Part shown: one piece after another, positions 46,361 through 57,282 of the stretch
Layout of the letters: each line of letters opens with the position of its first letter
How positions within the stretch are numbered: the stretch's first letter is position 1
NCBI RefSeq assembly: GCF_964656455.1
Contig: NC_135726.1
Span: 20,223,168-20,287,167 of the forward strand
From: Halichoerus grypus
Lineage: Eukaryota; Chordata; Mammalia; Carnivora; Phocidae
Length of the DNA stretch: 64,000 nt
Direction: 5' to 3'
The notes under the pieces: model-generated
What the model saw: the letters and a program-made list of their open reading frames with translations, nothing else
Databases searched by the model: none
What the model was told of the DNA's origin: nothing
Translations under genes and position numbers: made by a program

Positions 46361-47598
46361 CATCAACAGTGCTGTCCATTGGGAACATGGCTCTGGGCTC
46401 TGGGTCCCTAGCCATATGCCTAAATTGAGTTCAAAAAGTTCTGCTCTAAAAGCATCAACAGGCTACCTGAGGTTAGAAAGTTTCTCCTTACCTGCTCTCA
46501 GAACTATCATATTCCAGTTTTTTATATTGTGTAATAATGGGAGAGATTTTTGAGAAATTGCAGCAATCTTGTACCTGCAGCCCATAAATAACATTCCTTT
46601 CTGCTGCTCAGTAACCCAGAGGACAAAGAAGCTGCTGAGTCCCAGAAGGGTGGATCGGCTGTGTCGGATTTTCCTTCAGGAAGAAGAATGTTCCCTGAGT
46701 CTGGGGTGTTGGGGTGGGAAGATGATGGGAAAAACTTTGAATGCGTTTCTCCTTCCTGAAACTGGAATCGTCCTTAGTTTTGAGCTTTGTAGAATTAGGT
46801 CAGGACTAAACCCTATGATTATATGCCCATTCACAATAAGTGTTTGCCAGGCAGTTGACAACAGCATGGCAGGCAGATGCTAACCTTAAAAGACCCAACT
46901 CTTTCCAAACATTTTGTAGTTCAGCATCATCCTGAGTGCTAATTAGAAAGTTCTGTTTTCCTAGGCATCCGGGCTTGTTTCTCTGCCACAGTTGTACTTC
47001 TCACCTTTGGCTGATTGATTCATTTGTACCTCCTCTCATTCAGAAAGAGGGAGTGTTTACCATCAATTTCTCAATAACTGCAGTCATTCAAATACTACTT
47101 CTCAATTTTTCTTGACTCTGTGTGAAATCTATACTGTTGATAATTTTTTTCTTTAAGTGGGCTTCTTTTAAACATATATGCATTCTTTTAACAGGGAAGC
47201 ATTATTCTCACTGTCCTATATCACTTGCCATAAATGGAAGGTAACCTAGAAATGACTGCAGTCAAATAAAATGATGTCATTACATTCTAGCTAGACAGTT
47301 TTATCACAGTTTCTCAAAAGGAGATCAGGAAACATATCATATATGTTAAAAAGTAGCACTATACTGAGGTTTACTGATGTATCCTTGACCTGTTTGGTAG
47401 TGGAAGAATTAGAAAAGGAATACTAATGTCAGTAAGTAACTTAATAAGTAAGTTAATGTCATTCAGCAAATCCATCCACCAAAGTTACCCATGAATTACC
47501 TGAAGTCATCTTAAGGGCCACTGTTGGTCTGGGTCCCAGACTTTGGGAAGTGCTACATGGTCAGAAAATTTAAAATTAGGTTGTCAATATAATTAACT

Positions 47599-47638
47599 GT
47601 GTGTGTGTGCGTGTGTGTGTGTGTGTGTGTGTATGTGT
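47599..47638. repeat. (GT)n microsatellite
   Basis: GT repeats with one GC and one AT interruption, about 20 units, about 430 bp upstream of coding exon 6. Confidence 0.95.
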
Positions 47639-48069
47639 AGGAGAGGAGTCATCTAACAAGACATACTTGTGCTGAAATTCAGTGGGTGTTTTTATTACCA
47701 AGATTCTTAGTACTTTACAGAATGGGCTACATCATTTACTTTTGTAGTGTTTTAATTCCCTTCCTTAGATGATTTTAGTGAGTGATTCGGACAGCCTTAG
47801 TGTTGTTATTATAGAATGAAGTTCATTTTCGATGATGTGGTCCTCCTGTGTCTGTTGGGCTCCTGGAATTACCCACGGAACACAGTCCAGCTTTCAGCAA
47901 TTGATTTGTCTGATTTTCTGACCAAATGGCTCAGGTAATTGGATATTGAATAGACCCTGATTTTCTCCGTTTGAGGAGCTATTCACTCTGCCCTGTAAAA
48001 CAATCTGGTCTTTCTCCTCCATAATTCTTTCAAGGAATTGGTTGTCAATCTTCCCTTCTTTCTTGCCAG

Positions 48070-48323
48070 CCCGTAGATTTTGAAACCAAAAGAGCATACA
48101 GCTTGAAGGTAGAAGCAGCCAACGTGCACATCGACCCAAAGTTCATCAGCAACGGGCCTTTCAAGGACACCGTGACAGTGAAGATCGCAGTGGAAGACAC
48201 TGACGAGCCCCCCATGTTCTTGGCCCCAAGTTACATCCATGAAGTCCAGGAAAATGCAGCTGCAGGCACGGTGGTTGGGAGAGTGCATGCCAAAGACCCA
48301 GATGCTGCCAACAGCCCCATAAG
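48070..48323 (+). CDS. CDH11: CDH11 coding exon 6: EC3 C-terminal half and start of EC4 (aa 334-418)
   Basis: Reads PVDFETKRAYSLKVEAANVH and VTVKIAVEDTDEPPMF (368-383), then the EC4 start LAPSYIHEVQENAAAGTVVG and AKDPDAANSPI. The EC3-EC4 linker is DTDEPP instead of DxNDNxP. This is the known divergent linker of classical cadherins at this position, so it is not a defect. Length 254 nt, phase 0 to 2. Donor AAG/GTACAG. Confidence 0.97.
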
Positions 48324-48479
48324 GTACAGACATTTATTTAAAAGGCGTGGATGAGGAATTTTCGAGGCAAGAAGTTTTAGGAAAGCCCTGAGGGAAGCAC
48401 ATCCTTCAGTTTCAAAAAGGGTCCAAGATGATCTGGTTCAATGCAGTGTAAACAAGATTAAGATTCAGGAGATGTGAGT

Positions 48480-48560
48480 TTGACTCCCCCTCTGCCACGA
48501 ACTTTTTGGATCGGCTCTTTCAAGCTACCTAATTTCTGTCTGCAGCAGACTTGACAACAT
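48480..48560 (+). repeat. MIR SINE fragment
   Basis: TGACTCCCCCTCTGCCACGA then CAAGCTACCTAATTTCTGTC; MIR central part only. Confidence 0.45.
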
Positions 48561-48654
48561 GTATGAGGGGAGGCAGCTCTCAGCGGGGCCTGTCTTAGGG
48601 AGCTGTGCTGAAGTAGGAATAAGGATTATGAAGTAATCATCGTAATTACAATTT

Positions 48655-48830
48655 ATGGAACACTTTTCTATGCTCCAGTTACTCTACTACGTGTGTTAGA
48701 CATAGGATCTAATGTATCCCAGCAACTTTATTTTATAGGAATTATTGTCACTTAAATTGAGGGGACATGGAGTCTCCACGGGGCAAAGTGACTTGGCCAG
48801 AGCGACACAGCCAGTGAACAGGGGGCTAGG
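48655..48830 (-). repeat. MIR SINE
   Basis: TCTATGCTCCAGTTACTCTA, TCTAATGTATCCCAGCAACT, GGCAAAGTGACTTGGCCAGA, GCGACACAGCCAGTGAACAG: reverse MIR. Confidence 0.75.
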
Positions 48831-49172
48831 AGAGCAAGCTCTGTCTAGCTAATGGCTACTGAGCACTTTGAAGAGATAACAAAGGGCCACGCAAACTTAG
48901 AGTGCTTTTATTATTATGGATCTATCTTTATAACTTAAAAAACTAGCTAGAAAAGTGATTCAGAACCCTGCCTTCCCCTCTCCCCAACCTGTGTTAATGA
49001 CAGATGAGGCCAATGAGGAAAAGGATGGAGATGAGAAGGGAGGAAGATAGCCAGAGAAGGCTGGTCTCGCATCGGAGACATGGATGGGACAGGAATACAC
49101 AGCTGCCTGAAACCTGCCCCGGGGTTGGATTCCAGAAGCTGGTTATTTGTCCATGGCCCTTCCACTAATGCC

Positions 49173-49373
49173 ATTTTTTAAAAAAGATTTTGTTTATTTA
49201 TTTGAGAGAGAGAGCAAGAGAGTGGGGGAGGAGCAGACAGAGAGGGACAAACTCTGCGCTGAGTGGGGAGCCCCACGCAGGGTTCAATCCCATGATCCTG
49301 AGATCATGGGATCATGACCTGAGCCGAAATCAAGAGTCAGACGCTTAACCGACTGAGCCACCCAGGTGCCCCC
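49173..49373 (-). mobile_element. Can-SINE, older type, reverse
   Basis: AAAAAGATTTTGTTTATTTA tail, GAGTGGGGAGCCCCACGCAG core, GATCCTGAGATCATGGGATC internal duplication, and head GACTGAGCCACCCAGGTGCC. Flanks CACTAATGCC and CACTGATTCC could be a decayed target duplication. Confidence 0.93.
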
Positions 49374-49394
49374 GCACTGATTCCTTTCTCACCT

Positions 49395-49930
49395 GGACTT
49401 CTTCCTCTGCCTCCTCCTGGTCTCCCTGCCTCCAGTTTCTCACCCACCTTTCTGCTGTCCTATAGCTAGACTGAGCATTTTTAACCACACATCCAAACAT
49501 CATATCAGACTTCAGACTTCAGTTATCAATGATCAAACTGTTCCCCCTTGCAGCTCCCTCCAGAATCATCCCAACTCTCTTATTTAGTGTCCGGCTCTTC
49601 TTGGAGCCTCTCCACCCCGATTCCTGCTGTGTCCTACTCATCTCTTCCCTTTTCAGTCTACTTTCCTTTGGCATCAGACTCTGGATTGCAGCTAAATTGG
49701 GCCACTTCCTATTCTTTGAATCAAATGTACTCTTTCCTGATTCCTGACCTTCGCATGTTCTTCCTCCCCAGGGGAGCTCTGCTCCCCTTTCTTTCAAACT
49801 TGCTACATGATACTCATTTATCCCACCTCCACTTGGGTGTCACCTTATCTAGAAATTCTTCCAGGGCACCCTACTGATTGATCAGATGCAGTTTCCACCT
49901 CACAGTGCTCATACCACGCAAAATCACAGT
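49395..49930 (+). repeat. L2 LINE fragment
   Basis: Pyrimidine-rich; CTCCCTCCAGAATCATCCC, GCATCAGACTCTGGATTGCA, TTCGCATGTTCTTCCTCCCC, GGTGTCACCTTATCTAGAAA and CTTCCAGGGCACCCTACTGA fit the L2 order. Confidence 0.6.
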
Positions 49931-50074
49931 GACTCCTTATGTTATGTGTTGTCCTTGGCACACACAAAAAGGGTCAGGGAATGTCTGTCGGGTTCCAGGG
50001 TTGATAAGCTATAGCCCACAGGAAAAATCCAGCCACCAGTTGCATTTTGAGGAACCTCTATACTCTTTTTCATA

Positions 50075-50192
50075 ATGGCTCTATCTTGAAGAGATATCTT
50101 CACTCCCATGTTCACTGATGCATTATTCCCAATAGCCAAGACATGGAAACAACTTCAGTATCTATCAATGGATGAACAGATAAAGAAAATGT

Positions 50193-50231
<39 letters not shown>

Positions 50232-50384
50232 TATAAATTAGGCTTAAAAAGACAAGGGAATCCTATCATTTGTGATAATTTAGATGAATTTGGAGGGCAT
50301 TCTGCTAAAAGAAATTAGTCAGACACAGAAAGACAAACATAGCATGATACTACTTATATGTGGAATCTAAAAAAGTCAAACTTT
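50075..50384 (+). mobile_element. Ancient L1 ORF2 3' end, left part, interrupted by a Can-SINE
   Basis: ACTCCCATGTTCACTGATGC, ATTCCCAATAGCCAAGACAT, AATGGATGAACAGATAAAG and ACTTATATGTGGAATCTAAA are the L1 terminal ORF2/3'UTR sequence. A (GT)n tract sits after AAAATGTG. Confidence 0.85.
50194..50229. repeat. (GT)n microsatellite inside L1
   Basis: About 18 GT units at the L1 position usually occupied by a short TATATACACA step. Confidence 0.95.
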
Positions 50385-50586
50385 GGGACGCCTGGGTGGC
50401 TCAGTCGGTTAAGCGTCTGCCTTCGGCTCAGGTCATGATCCCAGCGTCCTGGGATCAAGTCCCGCATGGGGCTCCTTGCTCAGTGAGGAGCCTGCTTCTC
50501 CCTCTGCCTGTCGCTCCCACCCCTGCTTCGGCTCTCTCTCTGACAAATAAATAAATAAAATCTTTAAAAAATAATAAAATAAAAAT
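50385..50586 (+). mobile_element. Can-SINE inserted in L1
   Basis: GACGCCTGGGTGGCTCAGTC head, GGAGCCTGCTTCTCCCTCTG core and a CAAATAAATAAATAAAATC tail followed by an A-rich run. Target duplication about 15 bp (AAAAAGTCAAACTTT-like; right copy AAAAAGTGAAACTT), with one or two substitutions. Splits the L1 cleanly, so it is younger than the L1. Confidence 0.95.
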
Positions 50587-50980
50587 AAAAAAGTGAAACT
50601 TCGAGAAACAGAGAGCAGAATGGTGGTTGCCAGGGTAGTTCCCACTACGGGGTGGGGAAATGGGGAGATACTGGTCATAGTGTACCGCTTTCAGTTATGA
50701 AATGAGTAAGTTCCAGAGATCTAATGTACAGCCTGTTAGCTATTTTGAAAAATGTATTATATACTTGCAATTTGCTAAGAGAGTCCATCTTAAGTGTTCT
50801 CACCACACACACAGGAAATAGTAACCAGGAGAAGTGATAAATATATTAATTAGCTTGAGCATGGTAATCATTACATAAACTATACTTATAGCAAAACACC
50901 TTATTGTACACATTATATATAGACTTTTTATTATTTGTCAATCATACCTAAGTAAAGCTGGGGGAAAAAAGTAAACAAAT
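50587..50980 (+). mobile_element. Ancient L1 3'UTR, right part, after the Can-SINE
   Basis: GAGAAACAGAGAGCAGAATG, GGTGGTTGCCAGGGTAGTTC, TGAGTAAGTTCCAGAGATCT, TTGCTAAGAGAGTCCATCTT and CCTAAGTAAAGCTGGGGGAA run to the L1 3' terminus. Confidence 0.88.
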
Positions 50981-51139
50981 CTGAGCATCAAAAAAAATTT
51001 TGCCATGAACAATGGAGTTTTTCTGTTGACACCAAAGAAAATGCTGAAAGGGCAGGAGGAAGACCCAAATGAAAATGTTGTTAGTTGCCCTTTAAATCCT
51101 TGAGTGTTGTCCCTTTTGGGAGAAAGGAAGAGAATTGCC

Positions 51140-51330
51140 CTTTAATGGGCATCTTCTTAGCCCCAGACAATGTGTTGCACTAAGTTATTTAAACTAATCC
51201 TCAGATAACCTTTAAAGCTATGACTGCTTTAGGATGCAATAGATGGAAATACTTAGCCTCAAATGGGTGACATGCACTCTTCAGAGTCACCTAGCCAGTT
51301 GAGTATAGAAGACTGGGCTTCAGTGCAGAT
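51140..51330 (-). repeat. MIR SINE
   Basis: CCAGACAATGTGTTGCACTA, TAATCCTCAGATAACC, GTCACCTAGCCAGTTGAGTA: reverse MIR, diverged. Confidence 0.6.
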
Positions 51331-52744
51331 CTGCCTTCAGTCCATTTTGAGCTTCTTACTCTAGCCAAACAGCCACCAATAAAAAAATTTCCCAAGAAGG
51401 TTTGAGTACCGTGTTCTCTCTATGCAGGAAGAAATATTACATAATGACTAAGGACTGGCATAACAACACCTTTAAACTACTCAGAAATGTCCATGGCATG
51501 GATTTTAAATGAGTTAGCTTTGGCCTTAGAATATCGAGGTGCATTAGCAATGCATTGGAAGAGTGATGACGTAAAAACACTTGAAACAACTGCTCATTTC
51601 CTCTGTGCCTCTTGTCTCCAGGACCCACATCTGCGATTGGTTATTTGGGTCATGTTCTCAGCGGTAGCTGTTCTGTGCATGTAGGCAATTTCCGTGTCTA
51701 TAATTATCCAAAGATGCTCAGTACGGCCCTTGAACCCCCCCCTCCTTAACCACTCAGTCCCTGTTCCTCAAACAAATTATAGAACATTCAAATCTTTTTA
51801 TGTGGTTTGTCTCCTGTCCTGCTGTCCGCACTACCTAATTTCCTGATTGTTTATCTTCCCCTGTACAGGAATTCATGTCCTTGGACACGTGGGCAGGACA
51901 CTATAGTGTCAACCAAACTCTTAGCTGCGTGGAAATTTTGCAGATCTTTCTTCTCAGACTCTGTAGCATGAGATAAACTTTTGTTCACTGTTGGCTTTTG
52001 GAGATATTCTCTCTTCTTAGGTTCCTTGGCAGTAATCTGTTCATGCCTGAGACAGCACCACCCTGGGGTCTTCACTAGACTTTGATCCCTGTCCAGGCAG
52101 TGGGGGCTCCCTGAGACACATCCTTTTGACTTGGACGTCTCTCTCTCTGTGTCCCCTCATCTACAGCATTCCTACCCCTGCGTGACTGAATTGAGTTAAT
52201 GCTCCAGATTCTCGGCCTCAGGGCTGATCTTTCTCTCTAATTCCATTCTGTACCTATCCTGCGGTCTGCTGTGAATTTTCACACACTTGCTTTTTTCCTT
52301 CACTGGCTCACTCATTTTTTTAAAACTTATTTTTGAGCTCATACTTATTGTGACACCCTTAAAAAGAAATAAACCTGACTCCACCTTGATTCTGTGAAAC
52401 CTGAGGCAGAGCTGACTTGTTACTCTCTCAGCGTGGCAGCATATCCCTAGTGGAATTCTGAACTCTCCTTCTTGCTAAGCTGCCTTTGTTTTTGTGTTTC
52501 TCAGTGTCTCCTCCTCTGACACTCAGGCGAGGAACTCTCTAGGGCTCTCCCAGCCTCCTGCTGGTGCTCTCTCCATCACAGTCTTCTGTCCCCGCTCTCA
52601 CTCCTATACCAGCTCCTGCACCCTGTCACCTCATTCAGAGCCGAACCATGACTCTACCCCTCCTCTACTCTCTCTCTTGCTTCGACCATCTTGCCCATCC
52701 TACCTTATTAATCATCCCCATGGCCGATTCCATTTATTTGTTCC

Positions 52745-52840
52745 TCTGATCAAAAGCTTTCTATGATTTTTCACTGGCTGTAGGATGAAGGTCACACTCT
52801 GTAGACTGACATCTGAGAACTTCCATGGTCTGTCCACAGT
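52745..52840 (+). repeat. L2 fragment
   Basis: TTTTTCACTGGCTGTAGGAT, GAAGGTCACACTCTGTAGAC, AGAACTTCCATGGTCTGTCC: the L2 'ctgtaggataaagtccaaactc' part. Confidence 0.6.
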
Positions 52841-52869
52841 GTGTGACAGCAGTCACAAGAAAAAGAAGA

Positions 52870-53120
52870 GCAACTATGACTTGTTGTACTGTTTACAGTA
52901 TGTGCGGCGCTAGGTTATATACTTTACCATGTATCATCATTTCATGTAATTCTGTAATTCTTACAGATAAGCTAAAAGCTAGGTACTGTTAATATTCCCG
53001 TTTAAGAGATAAGTCAGCTGAGATTCAAAGAACCTAAATGGCTTTTCCAATATCACCGAGCTTATATGTACTGGAGCATGAACTTGTATCTGGGACTTTA
53101 CAAAACCGAAATTCATGCCC
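52870..53120 (-). repeat. MIR SINE
   Basis: TGTGCGGCGCTAGGTTATAT, CATGTAATTCTGTAATTCTT, AGGTACTGTTAATATTCCCG, then TTGTATCTGGGACTT: reverse MIR near full length. Confidence 0.75.
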
Positions 53121-53139
53121 TTCGCTTCTAGAGAATAAC

Positions 53140-53245
53140 ACTTTGCATTGTTAATTATCTTTGTCCCTGTGAATGTGTCTTGTCATGTCAACTAGATAGT
53201 AAACTCCCTGGTGGCAGGGGAAAAAGAAATTCTATTATTTTTGCC
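53140..53245 (+). repeat. L2 3'-end fragment
   Basis: ACTAGATAGTAAACTCCCTG then GTGGCAGGGGAAAAAG match the L2 'aagctccatgagggcaggg' tail. Confidence 0.45.
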
Positions 53246-53439
53246 TCCTTTTCACAGAGGGCTATCTGCTGAAAGCTATGTTCCTGAGCCTCTCCTGACA
53301 GTTACGAGGTGTAAATGGTTTATCTTCAGTTTCCTGACTGGGGCAGGGGATTCATCATTCCATTCCCACAGGGAGCTTCAAAGTTGAATGATATCGTGGA
53401 TGAGCTTTTGTCTTTTATACTGTGAAGTGCAGCTCCACG

Positions 53440-53640
53440 TGGGGGACCTCTGTGGAAACAACATGATCTAGAAGTGGAAGATCTGGGTTCTAATGTTGGG
53501 TCCCCCAGGAACTAGATAATCGGCCATTTGCAAATCCCATCATTTGTAAATTGAAGAGATTAAATTCTCTGACATCCATGGTCTTTGCCACCTTTAATAT
53601 ATCTTGGCTTTTATGACCCTCAGTGAACGCCTTCAGACAT
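53440..53640 (+). repeat. MIR SINE fragment
   Basis: AGAAGTGGAAGATCTGGGTT, ATCATTTGTAAATTGAAGAG and TTAAATTCTCTGACATCCAT; MIR-type in sense. Confidence 0.5.
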
Positions 53641-53764
53641 ATGTATTCTGTAAACTTTAGGAAAGCACAGCTAAGCCCTCCAAGAGCAGGAAACCACCCA
53701 ATTATGAAGCCCAGTATAACTCCCAGAGTTAATCTAACCACTTTTGCTCTGCATTTTGGAGACA

Positions 53765-53890
53765 GTATGGCAGAGTGAAAAGGAAAGGGGCTTTGGAATT
53801 CAACAGACTTATTAAAAGCCAGCACTCTGTTACTTACAACTCCAGGTACCCTGGGCAAGATATTTTACCTTACCACACCTCAATATAGGC
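53765..53890 (+). repeat. MIR SINE fragment
   Basis: GTATGGCAGAGTGAAAAGGA, AAGGGGCTTTGGAATTCAAC, CTGGGCAAGATATTTTACCT. Confidence 0.6.
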
Positions 53891-54671
53891 CATTCTTCTT
53901 GTCCCATCTCCCTCTTCCCTTTGCCATAAATACGATCCAGTAATATTCTGGAAATTATTTTGTCTTTTGTTAGTAAAAAGCAAATTTTCTAGTGGACAGG
54001 AGTAGCTAAAACCTTCCAGTTATGCTATTAGGCACAGCCCATCATGAAAGTATGGGCAGAATGCTCTACAAATGAAGGACTAAGGCTGCTTTGCATATTT
54101 CACCATGGAATTCAGAACCAAGCTCCCTGGGAACCCCTAAAACCAAATAAATAAATAAATTCATTCAAAATAGAGTTAGCATTTTTCTTTAAATAAGGAG
54201 AAAACTGATTTTTTAGGACCATAAATGATCCTTGATGATAAATTTAGATAAACTTAAAACTATTTACTATTTAATAATGCAAAAATCTAATAAAGGTTTG
54301 ATACATTTGTGACTTTCTGAGTAGTTTGGGAGCAAGGCAATCCCACTTCCAAAATGCAGTTTCATAAATATTCAGATAGTGGGTGATTGTAGTAAATATG
54401 AAGAAATATGCAACATGTCATTATGCTTCTCAATCAAATATATGCTAAACAGCTCTTTCATTCATTGTACTGAATAAAGAATTCCAATGTGGCAAAATGA
54501 TTTCTAAAAAAGATTCATGTATGAAGTTTAAAAAGTAAATTTGATTAAAAAGGAAACCTAGCTCAAGCAATTCATTGAAAAAGTTGTTTCAAATATAGCA
54601 TGGAGAAAATATTCAAATATTAAGCTGCTCGGAATGTCTCTGTCTAATTGCCTCATTTGCATTCTGCTTAG

Positions 54672-54808
54672 GTATTCCATCGATCGTCATACTGACCTCG
54701 ACAGGTTTTTCACTATTAATCCAGAGGACGGTTTTATTAAAACCACAAAACCTTTGGACAGAGAGGAAACTGCCTGGCTCAACATATCCGTTTTTGCAGC
54801 AGAAATCC
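54672..54808 (+). CDS. CDH11: CDH11 coding exon 7: EC4 (aa 418-464)
   Basis: Completes Arg418 and reads YSIDRHTDLDRFFTINPEDG, then TTKPLDREETAWLNISVFAAEI. The EC4 DRE motif is in PLDREET. NIS at 455-457 is an N-glycosylation sequon at the position glycosylated in human CDH11 (NIT there, as I recall it). Length 137 nt, phase 2 to 1. Donor CCGTAAGT is strong. Confidence 0.97.
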
Positions 54809-55265
54809 GTAAGTATTCTCCTAAGGATTCTGATTCTACTTTACCAAATTTTATTCCATCAGACTCTATATATATTCTGGAAAATGACAGACAGCTGAGA
54901 TAGAATATATTTTTTAGTCTTAAGCATATTTTTTCAAGCTTTAAAATTTATTATTGGTCATCTATTGAAGATGACATATAAACACATAGAGATATTTTCA
55001 TTTTATTTTTTATTTTTTTGGCAGAACTGGGTATAGTCTTGGCAAGTGAGCTGATAGCCCTCAGCCACTTGGAACTCATGGCCATCACCGAGGGATTCCC
55101 CACTTTATCCTGCCACTCAGGATTGTCTAAACCCAGAGCAGCAGGGCCCTAGGAGCCAAGATTTGTAGGTGTTTACTTACCTATAGACCAGTGGTTCTCA
55201 AACTTGCTCACACACTGGAATATCGTGAAGGGCTTGTATTTATTGTCTGAATTCTCTTCTTTCAG
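54809..55265 (+). other. CDH11: CDH11 intron between coding exons 7 and 8 (457 nt)
   Basis: AT-rich first half. A fragment of the hAT-type MER5 element (CAGTGGTTCTCAAACTTG) begins at about 55189, close to the acceptor, so ancient transposon sequence sits just upstream of the branch-point region. Acceptor TCTTTCAG ends at 55265. Confidence 0.8.
55189..55245 (+). mobile_element. MER5-type fragment near the exon 8 acceptor
   Basis: CCAGTGGTTCTCAAACTTG then CACACTGGAATATCGTGAAG and GGCTTGTATTTATTG: the 5' third of MER5; the rest is missing. Confidence 0.6.
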
Positions 55266-55399
55266 ACAACCGGCATCAGGAAGCCAAAGTCCCAGTGGCC
55301 ATTAGGGTCCTTGACGTCAATGATAATGCTCCCAAATTCGCCGCCCCTTATGAAGGCTTCATCTGTGAGAGTGATCAGACCAAGCCACTTTCTAACCAG
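55266..55399 (+). CDS. CDH11: CDH11 coding exon 8: end of EC4, EC4-EC5 linker, start of EC5 (aa 464-508)
   Basis: Completes His464 and reads NRHQEAKVPVAIRVLDVNDN (465-484), then APKFAAPYEGFICESDQ and TKPLSNQ. DVNDNAPKF (480-488) is the canonical calcium linker between EC4 and EC5. The CES cysteine belongs to the start of EC5. Length 134 nt, phase 1 to 0. Donor GTAATG. Confidence 0.97.
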
Positions 55400-55633
55400 G
55401 TAATGATGCTGTCCTCTTCCCTGGCTATAAACGAGGCATTTGGAAACGGAGTTTGGTCTTGAGAGCTTCACGTAGAGATACTTCCCACTGCCCAAGAGGG
55501 CTTCAGAGCCCTACTTTAGCTCTGTAGCTATGTTCTCTTGTTAAACCCAGGCTTCTTAGCCAGCCAGGAATTTTTGAATAAATGATGTGTCAATGTCAGC
55601 ATGATTCATTTATGGACCACCTTTCTCTTTCAG
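55400..55633 (+). other. CDH11: CDH11 intron between coding exons 8 and 9 (234 nt)
   Basis: Shortest intron in the window. No repeat recognised. Acceptor CTCTTTCAG ends at 55633. Confidence 0.85.
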
Positions 55634-55751
55634 CCAATTGTTACAATTAGTGCAGATGACAAGGATGACACAGCCAATGGACCAAGATTTATCTTCAGTC
55701 TACCCCCTGAAATCATTCACAATCCAAATTTCACAGTCAGAGACAACAGAG
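55634..55751 (+). CDS. CDH11: CDH11 coding exon 9: EC5 first half (aa 509-548)
   Basis: Reads PIVTISADDKDDTANGPRF, then IFSLPPEIIHNPNFTVRDNR (528-547), with the first base of codon 548 at 55751. N540 in NFT is the second glycosylation sequon conserved with human. Length 118 nt is the standard size for this exon, phase 0 to 1. The donor AGAG/GTTCGT is weak (T at +3, C at +4). Read-through stays open for 36 codons to TGA at 55859-55861 (see findings). The next exon, expected to begin DNTAGVYARR, is not in the window. Confidence 0.96.
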
Positions 55752-56694
55752 GTTCGTACCAAGGTTCCTATGCATTCAGAGAAGTAGAAATGGAGAATGA
55801 ATGGCTTTTATATTGCAGAGCACAAGTGTTTTCCCTAATCTTAATAATGCCTCTCTGTTGAAGAACAAAGAAGAAATAATAATGCCACCCTTATTTTTGA
55901 GACATGTGGGCTCATTTGGTGCCTATGAATAAGTGAGTCTAATTTTATTTCACTCTTTTTGTTGGCTTTGATATTCATGAAGCAGTGAGAAAACCAAGTG
56001 GGGAAGCTTACAGGGTCAATATGCAAACAACTTCATTTATCTTTTTTTAAGAGATTGATAAACCCTTGGGGGTAAGCATGGCTCTATGAATATTGATATC
56101 AAGTAAAGCATTAAAAAAGATTAGTTCAACTTTGTAAGGCAATGTAATCTTTCAGCTGGCCTTCCCTTCCAAGCATGGTTTTAATGCAGTGTGATTGGGT
56201 ATAGAGCTTGAAACCTAAAGGTGGTTGCAGAATTACTGCCTAAAGGGCATGAACAAAGCATCGTTTGGCAACCATAAACATGGCAGAATTTACGATCATT
56301 CCTGCTTCTCATTTCATCAGAGAGCTTCTAGACTCACGAATTATTTGAAATAGTTGTTCTTGTTGTAAGGACCAAACTGATAGAGTCCCTTGACAAAGTT
56401 GGTAGCGAGCCAGGATCAAAAAATAAGTTTCCTGACTTGTGGCCAGGCTATTTTGGTCTGCAGCTGTTCCTATAAGCTGGTGACAATGCAGGTCTGTGGA
56501 AATGGGAAGATGGATGCCATCATTTGACATAGGAATAAAAGGTGGTCCTCCTGAGTATATAGGCTTTCATTAGCCACACACTTGCTGTGCACTAGGTTAT
56601 AGACTGATTGCTTTCCCAGTGACTGAGATCAGGCTTAGAGGAGCTTAAGTTAACCTAATAAGTATTATCACTTTTCCCATCTCTGTTATCACTA

Positions 56695-56945
56695 TTATCA
56701 GTATCATAAATCCCAGCACTTATGCTCCAGACACCACATCCAGACCCTCCCTACACTCTCTAATTTCATTCTCTCAGCACACCATCGGTCAGGATGATTA
56801 TTAGCCTTCCCATGTGAAGGTGAGGAAAAGGAGGCAGAGAACCATCAAGTGACTTGTTCAGAGTCAATCAGCCACCTAGGAGTTAGACCTAGGTCTTAAA
56901 CCCAGGCTCTCAGAGGCTAGAGGTTACAGCCCTAACCACTGGCTC
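56695..56945 (-). repeat. MIR SINE, near full length
   Basis: TTAGCCTTCCCATGTGAAGG, CAAGTGACTTGTTCAGAGTC, TCTTAAACCCAGGCTCTCAG, TTACAGCCCTAACCACTGG. Confidence 0.85.
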
Positions 56946-57080
56946 TACTGGGTTGATTAATATTAAAGTAAGGGAATTCCCTATGCTGCTTGGATTTGAG
57001 GGGATAGGATCTAACATACTTTATTATTTCTGAAACTCATTTGAGCATTTAATTATGGCTTTTTTAAAAGCACATATCAA

Positions 57081-57282
57081 GGGCCACCCAGGTGGCTCAG
57101 TTGGTTAAGCATCTGCCTTCAGCTCTGGTTATGATCCCAGGGTCCTGGGATCGAGCCCTGCATTGGACTCCCTGCTCAGTGGGGAGTCTGCTTCTCCCTC
57201 TCCCTCTGCCACTCCCCTGCTTGCTCTCTCCCTCTCTCTCTCTTTCTCAAATAAATAAATAAAATCTTAAAAGAAATAAATC
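57081..57282 (+). mobile_element. Can-SINE, full length
   Basis: GGGCCACCCAGGTGGCTCAG head (mutated first base pairs), GGGGAGTCTGCTTCTCCCTC core, CT-rich block, CAAATAAATAAATAAAATCT tail. Target duplication AAGCACATATCAA at 57068-57080 and 57283-57295, perfect. Confidence 0.97.

Larger units (their letters stand above)
42322..48069 (+). other. CDH11: CDH11 intron between coding exons 5 and 6 (5.7 kb)
   Basis: Contains a MIR at about 42930-43140, an L2 copy (reverse) split by a complete MER20 at 44549-44780, an L2/MIR-like end at about 45120-45230, an L1 3'-end fragment at about 45470-45950, an L2 reverse fragment at about 46060-46360 and a (GT)n tract at 47599-47638. 43200-44370 and 46600-47580 show no recognisable repeat or exon. 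Confidence 0.85.
48324..54671 (+). other. CDH11: CDH11 intron between coding exons 6 and 7 (6.3 kb)
   Basis: Largest complete intron in the window. Contains MIR copies (about 48480-48560, 48655-48830, 51140-51330, 52870-53120, 53440-53640, 53765-53880), a reverse Can-SINE at 49173-49373, L2 at about 49395-49930, an L1 3' end at about 50075-50980 carrying a (GT)n tract and a Can-SINE, and L2 pieces at about 52745-52840 and 53140-53240. 54000-54640 is AT-rich unique sequence. Acceptor GCTTAG at 54671. Confidence 0.85.

Noticed and set aside
48234..48323. Divergent DTDEPP linker between EC3 and EC4 as a possible defect
   Set aside because: The same relaxed linker (DxDEPP) is normal for classical cadherins at this boundary.
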